DNA of 64,000 nucleotides from Ancylobacter sp. WKF20 (GCF_029760895.1 NZ_CP121679.1:4074001-4138000); one strand, 5' to 3'. Positions 26,484 through 36,914 are shown, counted from the first letter of the stretch. Numbers and translations: made by a program. The notes: generated by a model not told the origin, from the sequence alone.

Positions 26484-27518
26484 GTGAGCGACCAGCCGAC
26501 CCAAGCCGACCCCGTCCGCCTCTCGCTCGAAGAGGTCCACGCCTTCTGCGAGGGCACACTGCGCGCGGCGGGTCTCAGCGAGCCTCATGCGCAGGCCATC
26601 GCCCGCTCGATCACCCGCGCCGAGGCGGATGAGTGCCGCTCGCACGGGCTTTACCGGCTGATCGGCTATGTCGCCTCGGTGCGCAGCGGCAAGGCCGCGC
26701 GCGAGGCGCTGCCGGAACTCGTCACGGCGGCGCCGGCGGTGCTGCGCGTCGAGGCGCGGCGCGGCTTCGCCCCGCTGGCGGTCGAGACCGGCGTGCCCGC
26801 GCTGATCGCCGCCGCCCGGCGCACCGGCATCGCCGCTCTGGCGATCCATGAGTGCTACCACTTCTCCGCGCTGTGGGCGGATATCGAGCCGGTGGTGGAG
26901 GCGGGGCTGGCGGCCTGGTGCTTCACCATCGGCCAGTGCTGCGTCGCCCCGCCGGGCGGCACCACGGCGCTGCTTGGCACCAACCCGCTGGCCTTTGGCT
27001 GGCCGGGCCCGCAGCGCCGGCCGTTTATCTTCGATTTCGCCACCAGCGCCGCGGCGCGCGGCGAGGTGGAGCTGAAGCACCGGGCGGGCGAGGCGATCCC
27101 GCAGGGCTGGGCCATCGGCCCGGACGGGGCGCCGACCACCGATCCGGCGGCGGCGCTGGCCGGCGCACTGCTGCCCTTTGGCGGCCATAAGGGCTTCGCG
27201 CTCTCGCTGATGGTGGAGCTGGTCGCCGGCCCGCTGATCGGCGATCTCACCAGCCGGCAGGCGCGGGCGGTGGAGAATGGCGATGGTGGCCCCCCGCTTG
27301 GCGGCGAGTTGCTGATCGCGCTCGATCCGGCGGTGTTCGGGGTGGAGGATCTGCCGGCCCGCCTCGGCGTGGCGCGGGAGATCTTTTCGCTCGCCAAGGC
27401 CCAGCCCGGCGTGCGCCTGCCGGCCGAGCGGCGCTATGCGGCGCGGGCGCGCACGCGGGAGGAGGGCGTCACTGTCCCGGCCGCGCTCTACCGCGAGCTT
27501 CTCGACCTGCGCGGCTGA
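26484..27518 (+). CDS. Delta1-pyrroline-2-carboxylate reductase (LDH2/malate dehydrogenase-type fold)
   Basis: A 344-residue NAD(P)H-dependent oxidoreductase of the malate/L-lactate/ureidoglycolate dehydrogenase (type 2) family. Family marks are CRSHGLYRLIGYV (about 51-63), ETGVPALIAAARRTGIAALAIHECYHF, GTNPLAFGWPG and FGGHKGFALSLMVELVAGPL. In 3-hydroxyproline pathways this family reduces pyrroline-2-carboxylate to L-proline. The start is a GTG four bases after the dehydratase stop with only a weak ribosome site, suggesting coupled translation. It is the last gene of the hydroxyproline operon and converges on the TetR gene. Confidence 0.85.
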   Translation: MSDQPTQADPVRLSLEEVHAFCEGTLRAAGLSEPHAQAIARSITRAEADECRSHGLYRLIGYVASVRSGKAAREALPELVTAAPAVLRVEARRGFAPLAVETGVPALIAAARRTGIAALAIHECYHFSALWADIEPVVEAGLAAWCFTIGQCCVAPPGGTTALLGTNPLAFGWPGPQRRPFIFDFATSAAARGEVELKHRAGEAIPQGWAIGPDGAPTTDPAAALAGALLPFGGHKGFALSLMVELVAGPLIGDLTSRQARAVENGDGGPPLGGELLIALDPAVFGVEDLPARLGVAREIFSLAKAQPGVRLPAERRYAARARTREEGVTVPAALYRELLDLRG

Positions 27519-27522
27519 AAGA

Positions 27523-28173
27523 TCAGGGGCGCGGTTCCAACCCCTTGGCGATGAGGGTGAAGGCGCGGCGCAGATAAACCCGCCAGTCCGGGAAGGCCGG
27601 CCATTCCCAGTCATGACCGGCCGCGCCGGCGAGCGGGCTGAAGCCTGTGTCCAGCAGCACCCGCGCGGCGACCGGCGCATCGGTGTTCGCCACCCGCCCC
27701 AGCGCCTGCTGGCGCTTCAGCCAGGCGACGAGCATGGCATGGGCGGAATCGCGCCCGCGCGTCTCCACCAGCGCGCGCAGCTCCGGGAAAGCCACGCCAT
27801 CCACCATGATCGCGCGCACGAAGGCGATGCGGGCGCGGTTTTCCTCGTCGCTGATATCGACGCGGAAGACGCGCTCCAGCGCCTCGACCAGCGGCAGCGC
27901 GTCCCATTCCGGGCGGGTGTCGATCATCGACTGGCGGTGCGCGTCGATGATCGCGCCGGTCAGCTCCAGCTTGCTGGGGAACAGGCGGTACAGTGTCTTC
28001 TTGGATATTCGGCAACGCGCGGCCACCTCGTCCATGTTCATGCCGCTGTAACCGCGGTCGCAGAACAGGTCGAACGCCTGCGCGACGATCCTCTCCTTTT
28101 GTTGATCGTCGGGAATGACTTTCGGTCGGCCGCGAAGTTTGACTGAAGATGGAGGGAGGGCGCCGAGTGTCAT
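27523..28173 (-). CDS. TetR-family regulator of the RND efflux operon
   Basis: A 216-residue regulator. The N-terminal HTH is typical (RIVAQAFDLFCDRGYSGMNM, then VAARCRISKKTLYRLFPSKL), preceded by a basic GRPKVIP arm. The C-terminal ligand domain is hydrophobic and resembles the AcrR-like/TetR_C group found beside efflux pumps. It is divergent from the adaptor gene of the pump with 123 bases between, the usual arrangement of a local repressor. The inducing compound is unknown. Confidence 0.9.
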   Translation of the reverse strand: MTLGALPPSSVKLRGRPKVIPDDQQKERIVAQAFDLFCDRGYSGMNMDEVAARCRISKKTLYRLFPSKLELTGAIIDAHRQSMIDTRPEWDALPLVEALERVFRVDISDEENRARIAFVRAIMVDGVAFPELRALVETRGRDSAHAMLVAWLKRQQALGRVANTDAPVAARVLLDTGFSPLAGAAGHDWEWPAFPDWRVYLRRAFTLIAKGLEPRP

Positions 28174-28195
28174 TTTTCGTCTCTGCTATGCATCC

Positions 28196-28229
28196 TGGAA
28201 ACGTAGGGCAACGCTCGGAAATGGAAACG
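28196..28229. repeat. Direct repeats TGGAAACG in the tetR-RND gap
   Basis: Two exact copies of TGGAAACG (28196-28203 and 28222-28229) lie 26 bases apart, just upstream of the predicted -35 box of the pump operon and close to the tetR start. They may be part of the operator. Confidence 0.4.
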
Positions 28230-28234
28230 CTAGT

Positions 28235-28263
28235 TTGACAGCACCGCCGTTCTTAAATATAGA
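28235..28263 (+). promoter_or_regulatory. Sigma-70 type promoter of the RND efflux operon
   Basis: A perfect TTGACA (-35), 17 bases, then TATAGA (-10). Transcription would start about 28270, roughly 27 bases before the adaptor GTG. This is the best vegetative promoter I found in the window. Confidence 0.75.
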
Positions 28264-28284
28264 TACTCTTAAGTTTCTTAAATA
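28250..28284. promoter_or_regulatory. Candidate TetR operator: direct repeats TTCTTAAATA over the pump promoter
   Basis: Two exact TTCTTAAATA copies, 25 bases apart, overlap the -10 region and the likely transcription start. A CTTAA / TTAAG inverted pair lies within them. Binding here would block the pump promoter. Confidence 0.5.
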
Positions 28285-28296
28285 GCGAGGGCTCCT

Positions 28297-29631
28297 GTGG
28301 CCTCCCCGAACCGCGTTTCGTCCACCGTGCCTTTCGCCGCTTCCTGCTCCCCGGCGTGCCGCCGCCGCCTGCTGGCCGGGCTGTGGGTCGGCCTCATCGC
28401 CACCACGCTCCTCGCCGGCTGCGACGGCCAGCAGCAGGCCGGTTCCGGGCCGGGCGGTCCGGGCACGCAGGGGCGTCCGCAGGTCGGCGTGGTGACGGTG
28501 CACCCGCAATCGGTGGCGATCACCGCCGAGATGCCTGGCCGGACGGTGGCCTCGCTGGTCGCCGAGGTGCGCCCGCAGGTCGGCGGCATCATCAAGGAGC
28601 GGCTCTTCGAGGAGGGCGCCGAGGTCAAGGCGGGCGACGGGCTCTACCAGATCGACCCGGCGAGCTATCAGGCGACCTATGACAGCGCGGTCGCCAGCCA
28701 GCAGAAGGCCGAGGCGGCGGTGCCCAGCGCCCAGTCCAAGGTCGACCGCTATGAGGGGCTGATCAAGCAGAACGCCGTCAGCAAACAGGATTATGACGAC
28801 GCCATCGCCTCGCTCGCCCAGGCCAAGGCCGAGGTGGCCGGGGCCAAGGCCGATGTCGACACCGCCCGCATCAACCTGAACTACACCCGGATCACCGCCC
28901 CCATCGGCGGGCGCATCGACAAGTCGACCCTGACCCCCGGCGCGCTGGTGACGGCGAGCCAGGACACCGCGCTCACCACCATCCGCACGCTCGACCCGAT
29001 CAATGTCGACGTCACCCAGTCGAGCACCAATCTGCTCAACCTGCGGCAGGCGATCCGCGACGGGCGCATCAAGATCAGCGGCGACAGCGTGCAGGTGCGG
29101 CTCATGCTCGACAATGGCCAGCTCTACCCGCTGCCGGGCACGCTGGAATTCACCTCCGCCTATGTCGACACGACGACCGGCACCTATGGCGTGCGCGCGC
29201 AGTTCCCCAACCCGGACCGGCTGCTGCTGCCCGGCATGTATGTGCGCGCCATCATCGAGGAAGGCGTCGCGCCCAACAGCTACCTCGTTCCCCAGCGCGG
29301 CGTGACGCGCAACACCAAGGGCGAGCCGGTGGCGCTGGTGGTCAATGCCGATAACAAGGTCGAGCAGCGCGTGCTCAGCGTCGGGCGCAGCGTCGGCAAT
29401 AACTGGCTGGTCGATACCGGCGTCAAGGATGGCGACCGCGTCATCGTCGAGGGCAGCCAGTTCGCCCGCCCCGGCCAGGACGTGACACCGGTTGACGTGG
29501 TGGTCGACGAGACCACCGGCGAGGTGCGCGAGCGCGGCCAGCAGAGTGCCGCCCCGGCCGCCAGCGAAGCCGTCGCGCAAGGCGAGGCCCGCACGGGCGC
29601 CGCCGGCGCCGGCACCTCCACGGCGAACTGA
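28297..29631 (+). CDS. RND efflux periplasmic adaptor (membrane fusion lipoprotein, AcrA/MexA-like)
   Basis: A 444-residue adaptor that joins an inner-membrane RND pump to the outer-membrane channel. A long leader ends in the lipobox LLAGC, so Cys42 should be acylated. The body shows the usual hairpin with lipoyl halves: [20 protein letters not shown], a coiled coil at about 120-190 and [17 protein letters not shown] Gln/Gly-rich linker follows the Cys and the C-terminus is Ala/Glu rich. The start is a GTG with GAGGG just before it. The permease gene is 11 bases downstream. Confidence 0.93.
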   Translation: MASPNRVSSTVPFAASCSPACRRRLLAGLWVGLIATTLLAGCDGQQQAGSGPGGPGTQGRPQVGVVTVHPQSVAITAEMPGRTVASLVAEVRPQVGGIIKERLFEEGAEVKAGDGLYQIDPASYQATYDSAVASQQKAEAAVPSAQSKVDRYEGLIKQNAVSKQDYDDAIASLAQAKAEVAGAKADVDTARINLNYTRITAPIGGRIDKSTLTPGALVTASQDTALTTIRTLDPINVDVTQSSTNLLNLRQAIRDGRIKISGDSVQVRLMLDNGQLYPLPGTLEFTSAYVDTTTGTYGVRAQFPNPDRLLLPGMYVRAIIEEGVAPNSYLVPQRGVTRNTKGEPVALVVNADNKVEQRVLSVGRSVGNNWLVDTGVKDGDRVIVEGSQFARPGQDVTPVDVVVDETTGEVRERGQQSAAPAASEAVAQGEARTGAAGAGTSTAN

Positions 29632-29642
29632 AAGCGCGCTCC

Positions 29643-32600
29643 ATGTCCCGTTTCTTCATCGACCGCCCGGTCTTCGCCTGGGTCATCGCGCTGCTGATCA
29701 TGCTCGGCGGCGTGCTGGCGCTGAACACCCTGCCGATCGCGCAATACCCGCAGATCGCCCCGACCACGGTGAGCGTCACCGCCTCCTATCCCGGCGCCGA
29801 CGCGCAGACCGTCGAGAACTCGGTGACCAAGGTCATCGAGCAGGGCATGACCGGCATCGACAATCTCGACTACATGTCGGCGACCTCGACCTCGACGGGT
29901 CAGGCGACGATCACGCTCACCTTCACCAACGCCGCCGATCCCGACATCGCGCAGATGCAGGTGCAGAACAAGCTGCAGCTGGTCACGGCGCAGTTGCCGA
30001 GCGTGGTGCAGACCAATGGCATCTCGGTCGAGAAGGCCTCGGACGGCTTCCTGCTGGTCATCGGCTTCGTGTCGACCGACGGGCGCCTGTCGTCCACCGA
30101 CGTGTCGGACTATGTCGACTCGACCCTCAACGACACGCTGAAGCGCATCGAGGGCGTCGGCTCCACCACGCTGTTCGGCTCCTCCTACGCCATGCGCATC
30201 TGGCTCGACCCGGAGAAGTTGTCCAAGTACCAGCTCATGCCGGGCGACGTGACGAGCGCCATCGAGGCGCAGAACACGCAGGTCTCGGCTGGCCAGCTCG
30301 GCGGCCTGCCGGCCCGCAGCGGCCAGCAGCTCAACGCCACCGTCACCGCGCGCTCGCGCCTGCAGACCCCCGAGCAGTTCCGCAACATCATCCTCAAGAG
30401 CACCACGGACGGCTCGCTGGTGCGCATCAACGATGTCGCGGATGTCGAGCTGGCGGCGGAGAGCTTCACCACCTCCTCGCGCTACAATGGCAAGCCGGCC
30501 GGCGGCCTCGCCATCAACCTCGGCACCGGCGCCAACGCCATCGCCACCGCCGAGCGGGTCAAGGCGGCGCTGGAGCGGATGAAGCCGACCTTCCCGGAAG
30601 GCGTCGAGGTCGTCTATCCCTACGACACCACGCCCTTCGTCGTGCTCTCCATCGAGGAAGTGGTGCGCACGCTGGCCGAGGCCATCGTCCTCGTCTTCAT
30701 CGTGATGTTCGTCTTCCTGCAGAGCTTCCGGGCGACGCTCATCCCCTCGCTCGCCGTGCCGGTCGTGCTGCTCGGCACCTTCGGCGTGCTGGCGCTGTTC
30801 GGCTACTCGATCAACACGCTCACCATGTTCGCCATGGTGCTGGCCATCGGCCTGCTCGTCGACGACGCCATCGTCGTGGTCGAGAATGTCGAGCGCGTGA
30901 TGGAGGAGGAGGGGCTATCCCCCAAGGAGGCCACCCGCAAGTCGATGGGCGAGATCACCGGCGCGCTGGTCGGCATCGCCACCGTGCTCTCGGCGGTGTT
31001 CATCCCCATGGCCTTCTTCGGCGGGTCGGTGGGCGTGATCTACCGCCAGTTCTCCGTCACCATCGTCTCGGCGATGATCCTGTCGGTGCTGGTGGCGCTG
31101 ATCCTCACCCCCGCGCTCTGCGCCACGCTGTTGCGCCCGGTGCAGCACGGGGCCAAGCAGACCGGGTTTGCGGGCTGGTTCAACCGCAATTTCGAGCGCG
31201 GCACGCGGGCCTATCGCACCGGCACGGCCGGTGTGGTGGCGCGCAGCGGGCGCTTCCTCGTGCTGTTCCTCGCCATCGCCGTGGCGATGGGCTGGATGTT
31301 CGTGCGGCTGCCCTCCTCCTTCCTGCCGGAAGAGGACCAGGGCATCCTCATCACCATGGTGCAACTGCCGGCCGGCGCCACCTCGGACCGTACCGAGAAG
31401 GTGCTGGACACGGTGCGCCGCCACTTTCTCGAGGATGAGAAGGACGCGGTCGAAGGCGTGTTCAGCGTCAACGGCTTCGGCTTCAGCGGCCAGGGCCAGA
31501 ATCTCGGCATCGCCTTCGTGCGGCTGAAGCCGTTCGATGAGCGCAAGTCGCCCACCCTGTCCTCGCAGGCGGTCGCCGGGCGCGCCATGGCCAAGCTGCA
31601 TGTGCGCGACGCCATGGTGTTCACCCTCATGCCCCCGGCCATTCAGGGCATGGGCAATACGGGCGGCTTCAGCGTCTATCTCCAGGACATCACCGGCGGC
31701 GGCCATGAGAAGCTGATGGCCGCGCGCAACCAGGTGCTGGGCATGGCGGCGCAGGACCACCGCCTTGTCGCCACCCGCCCGAACGGGCTGGAGGACGAGC
31801 CGCAATTCGTCGTCGACATCGACCAGGAGAAGGCGAGCGCGCTCGGCGTCTCGCTGGCCGACATCAACGACACGCTCTCCACCGCCTGGGGCAGCAGCTA
31901 TGTGAACGACTTCCTCGACCGTGGCCGCGTGAAGAAGGTCTATCTCCAGTCGGCGGCCGCCTTCCGCATGCAGCCGGAAGACCTCGCCAAATGGGAGGTG
32001 CGCAACGCCTCCGGGACCATGGTGCCGTTCTCCGCCTTCGCCTCGACCCACTGGACCTATGGCTCGCCTCGTCTGGAGCGCTTCAACGGCTCCTCGGCGG
32101 TGGAGATCCAGGGCCAGGCGGCGCCCGGCATTTCCTCGGGCGATGCCATGACGGCGATGGACGACATCATCGGCCGGCTGCCGGCGGGCTATGGCCATGA
32201 ATGGACCGGCCTGTCGCATCAGGAGCGGCTTTCGGCCAACCAGGCGACGGCGCTCTACACCATCTCGCTGCTGGTCGTCTTCCTCTGCCTCGCCGCGCTC
32301 TATGAGAGTTGGTCGATCCCCTTCGCGGTGCTGATGTCGGTGCCGATCGGCATCTTCGGCGCGCTGCTTGCCGCGACGATGTTCGGCCAGACCAACGACG
32401 TCTATTTCAAGGTCGGCCTGCTCACCACCATCGGCCTCGCGGCGAAGAACGCCATTCTCATCGTCGAGTTCGCCATTGAGCGGCAGGCGCATGGGATGGG
32501 GCTGGTCGAGGCGACGCTCGACGCGGCGCGCCAGCGCCTGCGCCCAATCCTGATGACCTCGCTCGCCTTCATCCTCGGCGTGACGCCGCTCGCCATCGCC

Positions 32601-32822
32601 AGCGGCGCCGGCTCGGGCGCGCAGAATGCCATCGGCATCGGCGTGATGGGCGGCATGATCGCCGCCACCGTGCTCGGCGTGTTCTTCGTGCCGCTGCTCT
32701 TCGTCGTGGTGCGCCGCATCTTCCCCGGCAAGAAGCCGGAGACGACCGAGGGGGCCGCGCCCGATGGCGGCGCGGCGAGCCCGCCCCCGGCCGGGGAGGC
32801 GCGCGATGCCCATGCGAGCTGA
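29643..32822 (+). CDS. RND multidrug efflux permease, HAE-1 (AcrB/MexB) type
   Basis: A 1059-residue inner-membrane proton-drug antiporter with 12 transmembrane helices and two large periplasmic loops. The N-terminus [19 protein letters not shown] is diagnostic. The proton-relay Asp pair lies in [18 protein letters not shown] in helix 4, and the conserved helix 10-11 Lys in [12 protein letters not shown]. The length is full. It belongs with the adaptor upstream and the outer-membrane factor 100 bases downstream, under the divergent TetR gene. Likely substrates are amphiphilic drugs or solvents; nothing in the sequence narrows this. Confidence 0.95.
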   Translation: MSRFFIDRPVFAWVIALLIMLGGVLALNTLPIAQYPQIAPTTVSVTASYPGADAQTVENSVTKVIEQGMTGIDNLDYMSATSTSTGQATITLTFTNAADPDIAQMQVQNKLQLVTAQLPSVVQTNGISVEKASDGFLLVIGFVSTDGRLSSTDVSDYVDSTLNDTLKRIEGVGSTTLFGSSYAMRIWLDPEKLSKYQLMPGDVTSAIEAQNTQVSAGQLGGLPARSGQQLNATVTARSRLQTPEQFRNIILKSTTDGSLVRINDVADVELAAESFTTSSRYNGKPAGGLAINLGTGANAIATAERVKAALERMKPTFPEGVEVVYPYDTTPFVVLSIEEVVRTLAEAIVLVFIVMFVFLQSFRATLIPSLAVPVVLLGTFGVLALFGYSINTLTMFAMVLAIGLLVDDAIVVVENVERVMEEEGLSPKEATRKSMGEITGALVGIATVLSAVFIPMAFFGGSVGVIYRQFSVTIVSAMILSVLVALILTPALCATLLRPVQHGAKQTGFAGWFNRNFERGTRAYRTGTAGVVARSGRFLVLFLAIAVAMGWMFVRLPSSFLPEEDQGILITMVQLPAGATSDRTEKVLDTVRRHFLEDEKDAVEGVFSVNGFGFSGQGQNLGIAFVRLKPFDERKSPTLSSQAVAGRAMAKLHVRDAMVFTLMPPAIQGMGNTGGFSVYLQDITGGGHEKLMAARNQVLGMAAQDHRLVATRPNGLEDEPQFVVDIDQEKASALGVSLADINDTLSTAWGSSYVNDFLDRGRVKKVYLQSAAAFRMQPEDLAKWEVRNASGTMVPFSAFASTHWTYGSPRLERFNGSSAVEIQGQAAPGISSGDAMTAMDDIIGRLPAGYGHEWTGLSHQERLSANQATALYTISLLVVFLCLAALYESWSIPFAVLMSVPIGIFGALLAATMFGQTNDVYFKVGLLTTIGLAAKNAILIVEFAIERQAHGMGLVEATLDAARQRLRPILMTSLAFILGVTPLAIASGAGSGAQNAIGIGVMGGMIAATVLGVFFVPLLFVVVRRIFPGKKPETTEGAAPDGGAASPPPAGEARDAHAS

Positions 32823-32922
32823 TCTTTCGCGGGTTGATCCGTCTCCTCTCTCTCCCGGGTCGGCCACTCGGCCGGCCGCCCCCTCCCGTCCCGCGCTGTT
32901 CTCCCGCCTGTCAGGTGTGCCG

Positions 32923-34506
32923 ATGACGATCCCGACCGCCTCCCGTCCCCTTCAGGCGTCGCGCCTTGCCGGCGCGCTGCTCGTCGCCGGCCTGCTCGGC
33001 GGCTGCGCCGTCGGCCCGGACTACAGCGCACCGTCCCTCCAGCTCCCGGCCAAATGGGGTTCGGCGAAGCAGGCGGTTTCTGTCACCGGTAACGAGGCCG
33101 ACAACAAGCCGCCGCAGCTCGGCCGCTGGTGGGAAAAGCTCGGCGACAAGACGCTGAACGGGCTGGTCGATCAGGCGGTCGCCGGCAATCTCGACGTCGC
33201 CACCGCCAAGGCCCGCGTGCGGCAGGCCCGCGCTACCCGCCAGCAGGCGATGGCCGCGCTCGCCCCGACGCTGACCGGCTCGGGCAGCTACAGCCGCGCC
33301 GACAATGGCAGCAACGTCTCCGACACCGGCGACGTGACGGTCTCCGGCCCGTTCGACACCTTCAACCTCGGCGCCAATGCGAGCTGGGAGCTCGACCTGT
33401 TCGGCGAGAACCGCCGCGCCGCCGAGGCGGCGACCTATGGGCTCGACGCCTCCGAGGAGACGCTGCGCAACACGCTGCTGACGCTGATCGGCGATGTCGC
33501 AACCTATTATGTCGAGGCGCGCGGCTATCAGGCGCGGGCGGAACTCGCCCGCCGCACCGCCGCCTCGCAGCGCGAGACCGCCGCGCTCACCCGCACCAAG
33601 CTGCAAGTCGGCTCCGCCTCGGCGGTCGATGTCGCCAATGCCGAGGGACAGGCCGCGAGCACCGAGGCGAATATTCCCGAGCTGGAGTCGAGCTACCAGC
33701 AGACCGTGCACCAGCTCGCCATCTTGCTCGGCCAGCCGCCGAGCGCGCTCAACGACGTGATGAAGCGCAGCGCGCCGATCCCGACGCCGGCCAATGCCGT
33801 GCCGCGCGGCGTGCCGGCCAATGTGCTGCTGTCGCGCCCCGATGTGCGCCTCGCCGAGCGGCAATATGCGCAATACACCGCCAAGATCGGCCAGGCCGAG
33901 GCGGCGCGCTATCCCGATGTCAGCCTCACGGGCGAGGTATCGACCTCGGCCGCCAAGGTCGGCGACCTCGCCAAGAGCTCGTCGATCAGCTGGAGCTTCG
34001 GCCCGAGCGTGAGCATCCCGATCTTCAACGCCGGCCAGCTCAAGGCGGCGGTGGACTATGCGCAGGCCCAGCGCGACGAGTACTTCCTGACCTACCGCGC
34101 GGCGGTGCTGACCGCGCTGCAGGACGTCGAGAACGCCAGCGTCTCGCTGCAGCAGGAGCGCATCAAGTACCGGAGCCTCGATTCCTCGGCGAAGTCCTAC
34201 CGCGAGGCGGCCTCGCTCTCGCGCACGCTCTATCAGAGCGGCTCGTCGAGCTTCCTCGACGTGCTGACCGCCGAGCGCTCCTCCTACTCGGCCGACGACA
34301 CGCTGCTGCAAAGCCGCGTCGCCATCGCGACCGACTATGTCTCGCTCAACAAGGCGCTGGGCGGCGGCTGGCCGGGCACGGTGGATGACCGCACGCCGGT
34401 CATCGTCGACAAGGACATGGCCCCGCGCCTCGTCTCGCTCGACAAGACCGGCCTCAAGCCGCGCGATCCCGAGAACCAGGGTTTCGACCAGGCCTTCGCG
34501 CATTGA
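32923..34506 (+). CDS. RND efflux outer-membrane lipoprotein, NodT/OprM family
   Basis: A 527-residue outer-membrane channel protein. The leader ends in LLGGC, making Cys28 the lipidated residue, followed by the family opening AVGPDYSAPSLQLP and WWEKLGDKTLNGLVDQAV. The two OEP repeats have the typical long helical hairpins, and the motif SRPDVRLAERQYAQYTAKIG stands between them. I chose the ATG with AGGTG ahead; a longer frame overlaps the permease 3' end and adds an Arg/Pro-rich leader. Its C-terminal tail (about 490-527) is rich in Lys and Asp. It completes the tripartite pump. Confidence 0.93.
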   Translation: MTIPTASRPLQASRLAGALLVAGLLGGCAVGPDYSAPSLQLPAKWGSAKQAVSVTGNEADNKPPQLGRWWEKLGDKTLNGLVDQAVAGNLDVATAKARVRQARATRQQAMAALAPTLTGSGSYSRADNGSNVSDTGDVTVSGPFDTFNLGANASWELDLFGENRRAAEAATYGLDASEETLRNTLLTLIGDVATYYVEARGYQARAELARRTAASQRETAALTRTKLQVGSASAVDVANAEGQAASTEANIPELESSYQQTVHQLAILLGQPPSALNDVMKRSAPIPTPANAVPRGVPANVLLSRPDVRLAERQYAQYTAKIGQAEAARYPDVSLTGEVSTSAAKVGDLAKSSSISWSFGPSVSIPIFNAGQLKAAVDYAQAQRDEYFLTYRAAVLTALQDVENASVSLQQERIKYRSLDSSAKSYREAASLSRTLYQSGSSSFLDVLTAERSSYSADDTLLQSRVAIATDYVSLNKALGGGWPGTVDDRTPVIVDKDMAPRLVSLDKTGLKPRDPENQGFDQAFAH

Positions 34507-34552
34507 GGCTGTTCGCGCCCTAGAGGCCGTTTGTCCCTCAAGGCGCGGCGGG

Positions 34553-36817
34553 TCAGTCCTGCCGCGCCCAGACGATGCCGTCGGGATGGTCCAGCGCCGC
34601 ATCCAGTGGCATCGGGCGGCCGGTGAGAAAGCCCTGCACATGGTCGCCGCCGAGGCTTTCAAAGGCGGCGAGCACGTCGGGCGCCTCGACCCCCTCGCCA
34701 ATGACCGACATGCCCAGCGCATGGGCAAGGTCCACCATGACCGCGACGATCTTGCGCGCGCGGGGCTTGGTCGCCAGCTCGACCATGAAGGACCGGTCGA
34801 TCTTCAGCACATCGGCCGGCAGGTGCTGGAGATAGCTGAACGAGGAATAACCCGTTCCGAAATCGTCGATGGCGACGTGGCAGCCGATTTCCTTGAGCTG
34901 CTGGATCTTCTGCGCGGCGACGTCGGGCTGGGCCAGCAGCGTGCTTTCGGTCAGTTCCAGATGCAGCATCGTGCCGGGCACGCCATGGCGCGCGAGCAGG
35001 GCGGCGATCCGCTCGGCAAGGTCAGGCACGGTGAGCTGCGAGGCGGCGAGGTTGACCGCGACGAAGCGCGGCGGCTGGCCGGCGGCCTGGCGCATGGCGT
35101 TCCACTGCGCGCAGGCGGCAAGGGCCTGGTCGAGAATGCGTTCGCCCACCTGGTCGATCAGGCCGGCGGTCTCGGCCAGCGGGATGAAGTCGGTCGGTGC
35201 CACCGGCCCCAGACGCGGATGGCGCCAGCGGGCCAGCGCCTCGAAACCGACAACGCGGCCGCTGCGGCTCTCCACCACCGGCTGGAACATCGGGTGTATG
35301 TCGCCGTCACTCGCCGCCAGCGCCTCGCGCAGTGCGACCTCCATGGCGAGGCGCTGCTGGTGATCGGCGCGCAGCGAGCGGTCGAAGATCTGGAACGGGC
35401 CATCGAGGGACGTGCCCTCGGCGCATGACGCCATTTCCGCGTCACGCAGCACCTGGTCGGCCGGGCCGGGGCCGGCGGCCAACCCCATGCGGGCGTGCAG
35501 GAAAAAACGCCGCCCCTCTACCTCCACGGGCGCCTGCAGCAGCGCGGCCATCTCCTCGGCCAGCGGCTCGGGCAGCACGCCGGCGTTGACGACGATGGCG
35601 AACTCGCTCTCGCTCGTGCGGGCGAGTGTCGCGTTTCCCGGCAGTTGCGGGAGCAGCCGGTCCGCGATGGCGCGGATCAGCTGCCGGATGAAGTCGTCCC
35701 CGAGCGAGGCTCGCAGAATGGCGAGTTCCGGCAGACGCAGCACCAGGGCGCCGGCGACGGCCTCACCATCATCGCGCACCCGTTTGAGCAACCCGGCTCG
35801 GTTCGGCAGGCCGGTCAGCGTGTCGGTATAGGCGAGGCGTTCGAGCGCCTCGCGCGCGCGGATGCGATCGGAGATGTTACGCACATAGGCGGTAAACAGC
35901 CGGCGGTGGCCGGCCTTGATTTCGGTGATGGCGAGTTCGATGGGGAAAATCCGCCCCTCGCGATCAATGGCGTCGACCTCGATGCGGCGGCCGAGAATCT
36001 GCGACTGCCCGCTGGCGAGATAGCGGGTCATGCCGGCCCGGTGGGCCGCACGCGCTGCCGGCGGAACGATGGTCTCGCCAAGCGGGCGGCCCATCACCTC
36101 CTCCCTGCGAAAGCCGAACATGGCTTCCGCCGCCGGGTTGAAGTCGACGATCTGCCCGGCTTCGTCGATGGTGACGATGCCGTCGAGCGCCGCCGCCAGC
36201 ATGGCAAGCCGCGTCGCCTCGCTGAGCGAGCTTTGGCCGCGCGATCGGTCCACCGCGAGGGCAATGAGTTCGGTAAGCGCCTGCAAACCGGCGCGTTCCT
36301 CGCTCGTCCAGACGCGCGCGGGGTCATCGGAGCTGATGCAGAAATGCCCCCACCAGCGCCCGTCCACCATCACCGGCACGCTGTAGAAGCTGACGACCTC
36401 CGCCGCCTGGAAGAAGGCGCGCAGATAGCCGGTGAGATCGTCCGTGCGGCCCTCGATCATCTCGCCGCGCGTGCGCCGCTCCGCCCAGTCGCGCTGGAGC
36501 GCGTCGGCCTCGTCCGGCCGTATGGGCGGGTGGGTGTTGCCGGCGAGCAGGGGAAGCCCCGCGCGGGCCCAGTCGATCCGGCAGGTGACGCCGAGCCCGG
36601 CCGTCTGGCCGCTATGGACCTCGAACAGCGCGGCGCGGCTCAGCGCGAGGTCGGCGCCGAGGCGGGCGAGCAGCGGGGCGAGATCGTCTTCCCAGGGGCG
36701 GTGATGGGACAGGCCGGCAATGAATCCGCTCATGAACGAGAGCAGGCCGCTGGCGGTGGTCCCGCCCGCCGCTGCGGCTCCGCCTGCCCCGCCCGGCGCA
36801 TCGATTGCCGCGTCCAC
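34553..36817 (-). CDS. GAF-PAS-GGDEF(degenerate)-EAL protein, probable c-di-GMP phosphodiesterase
   Basis: A 754-residue cytoplasmic signalling protein. Domain order is a GAF-like region (about 45-195), PAS (about 199-318), GGDEF-like (about 325-480) and EAL (about 497-740). The diguanylate cyclase signature is lost: the motif position reads TSESEF. The EAL domain keeps its key residues, with FEALARWRHP, NLAASQL, LELTEST, AIDDFGTGYSSF, LKIDRSF and IGEGVEA, so c-di-GMP hydrolysis is the likely output with the GGDEF domain as regulator. Translation starts at GTG, about 17 bases downstream of a 13-bp hairpin. No operon partner is obvious, although the next gene upstream reads in the same direction. 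Confidence 0.9.
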   Translation of the reverse strand: MDAAIDAPGGAGGAAAAGGTTASGLLSFMSGFIAGLSHHRPWEDDLAPLLARLGADLALSRAALFEVHSGQTAGLGVTCRIDWARAGLPLLAGNTHPPIRPDEADALQRDWAERRTRGEMIEGRTDDLTGYLRAFFQAAEVVSFYSVPVMVDGRWWGHFCISSDDPARVWTSEERAGLQALTELIALAVDRSRGQSSLSEATRLAMLAAALDGIVTIDEAGQIVDFNPAAEAMFGFRREEVMGRPLGETIVPPAARAAHRAGMTRYLASGQSQILGRRIEVDAIDREGRIFPIELAITEIKAGHRRLFTAYVRNISDRIRAREALERLAYTDTLTGLPNRAGLLKRVRDDGEAVAGALVLRLPELAILRASLGDDFIRQLIRAIADRLLPQLPGNATLARTSESEFAIVVNAGVLPEPLAEEMAALLQAPVEVEGRRFFLHARMGLAAGPGPADQVLRDAEMASCAEGTSLDGPFQIFDRSLRADHQQRLAMEVALREALAASDGDIHPMFQPVVESRSGRVVGFEALARWRHPRLGPVAPTDFIPLAETAGLIDQVGERILDQALAACAQWNAMRQAAGQPPRFVAVNLAASQLTVPDLAERIAALLARHGVPGTMLHLELTESTLLAQPDVAAQKIQQLKEIGCHVAIDDFGTGYSSFSYLQHLPADVLKIDRSFMVELATKPRARKIVAVMVDLAHALGMSVIGEGVEAPDVLAAFESLGGDHVQGFLTGRPMPLDAALDHPDGIVWARQD

Positions 36818-36833
36818 GCCGCGATACTCCCGC

Positions 36834-36864
36834 CCCTGCCAACCGCGCCCCGCGGTCGGCAGGG
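36834..36864 (-). promoter_or_regulatory. 5' hairpin in the leader of the GAF-PAS-GGDEF-EAL gene
   Basis: A 13-bp stem (CCCTGCCGACCGC / GCGGTTGGCAGGG on the minus strand) with one G-T pair and a 5-base loop. No T-run follows. It ends about 17 bases before the GTG, close to the ribosome site, so it could control translation. Confidence 0.5.
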
Positions 36865-36914
36865 ATCATTAGGTACACGTCATACGCGGTATTGCTATAC
36901 AAAGGTTCTCGCCA

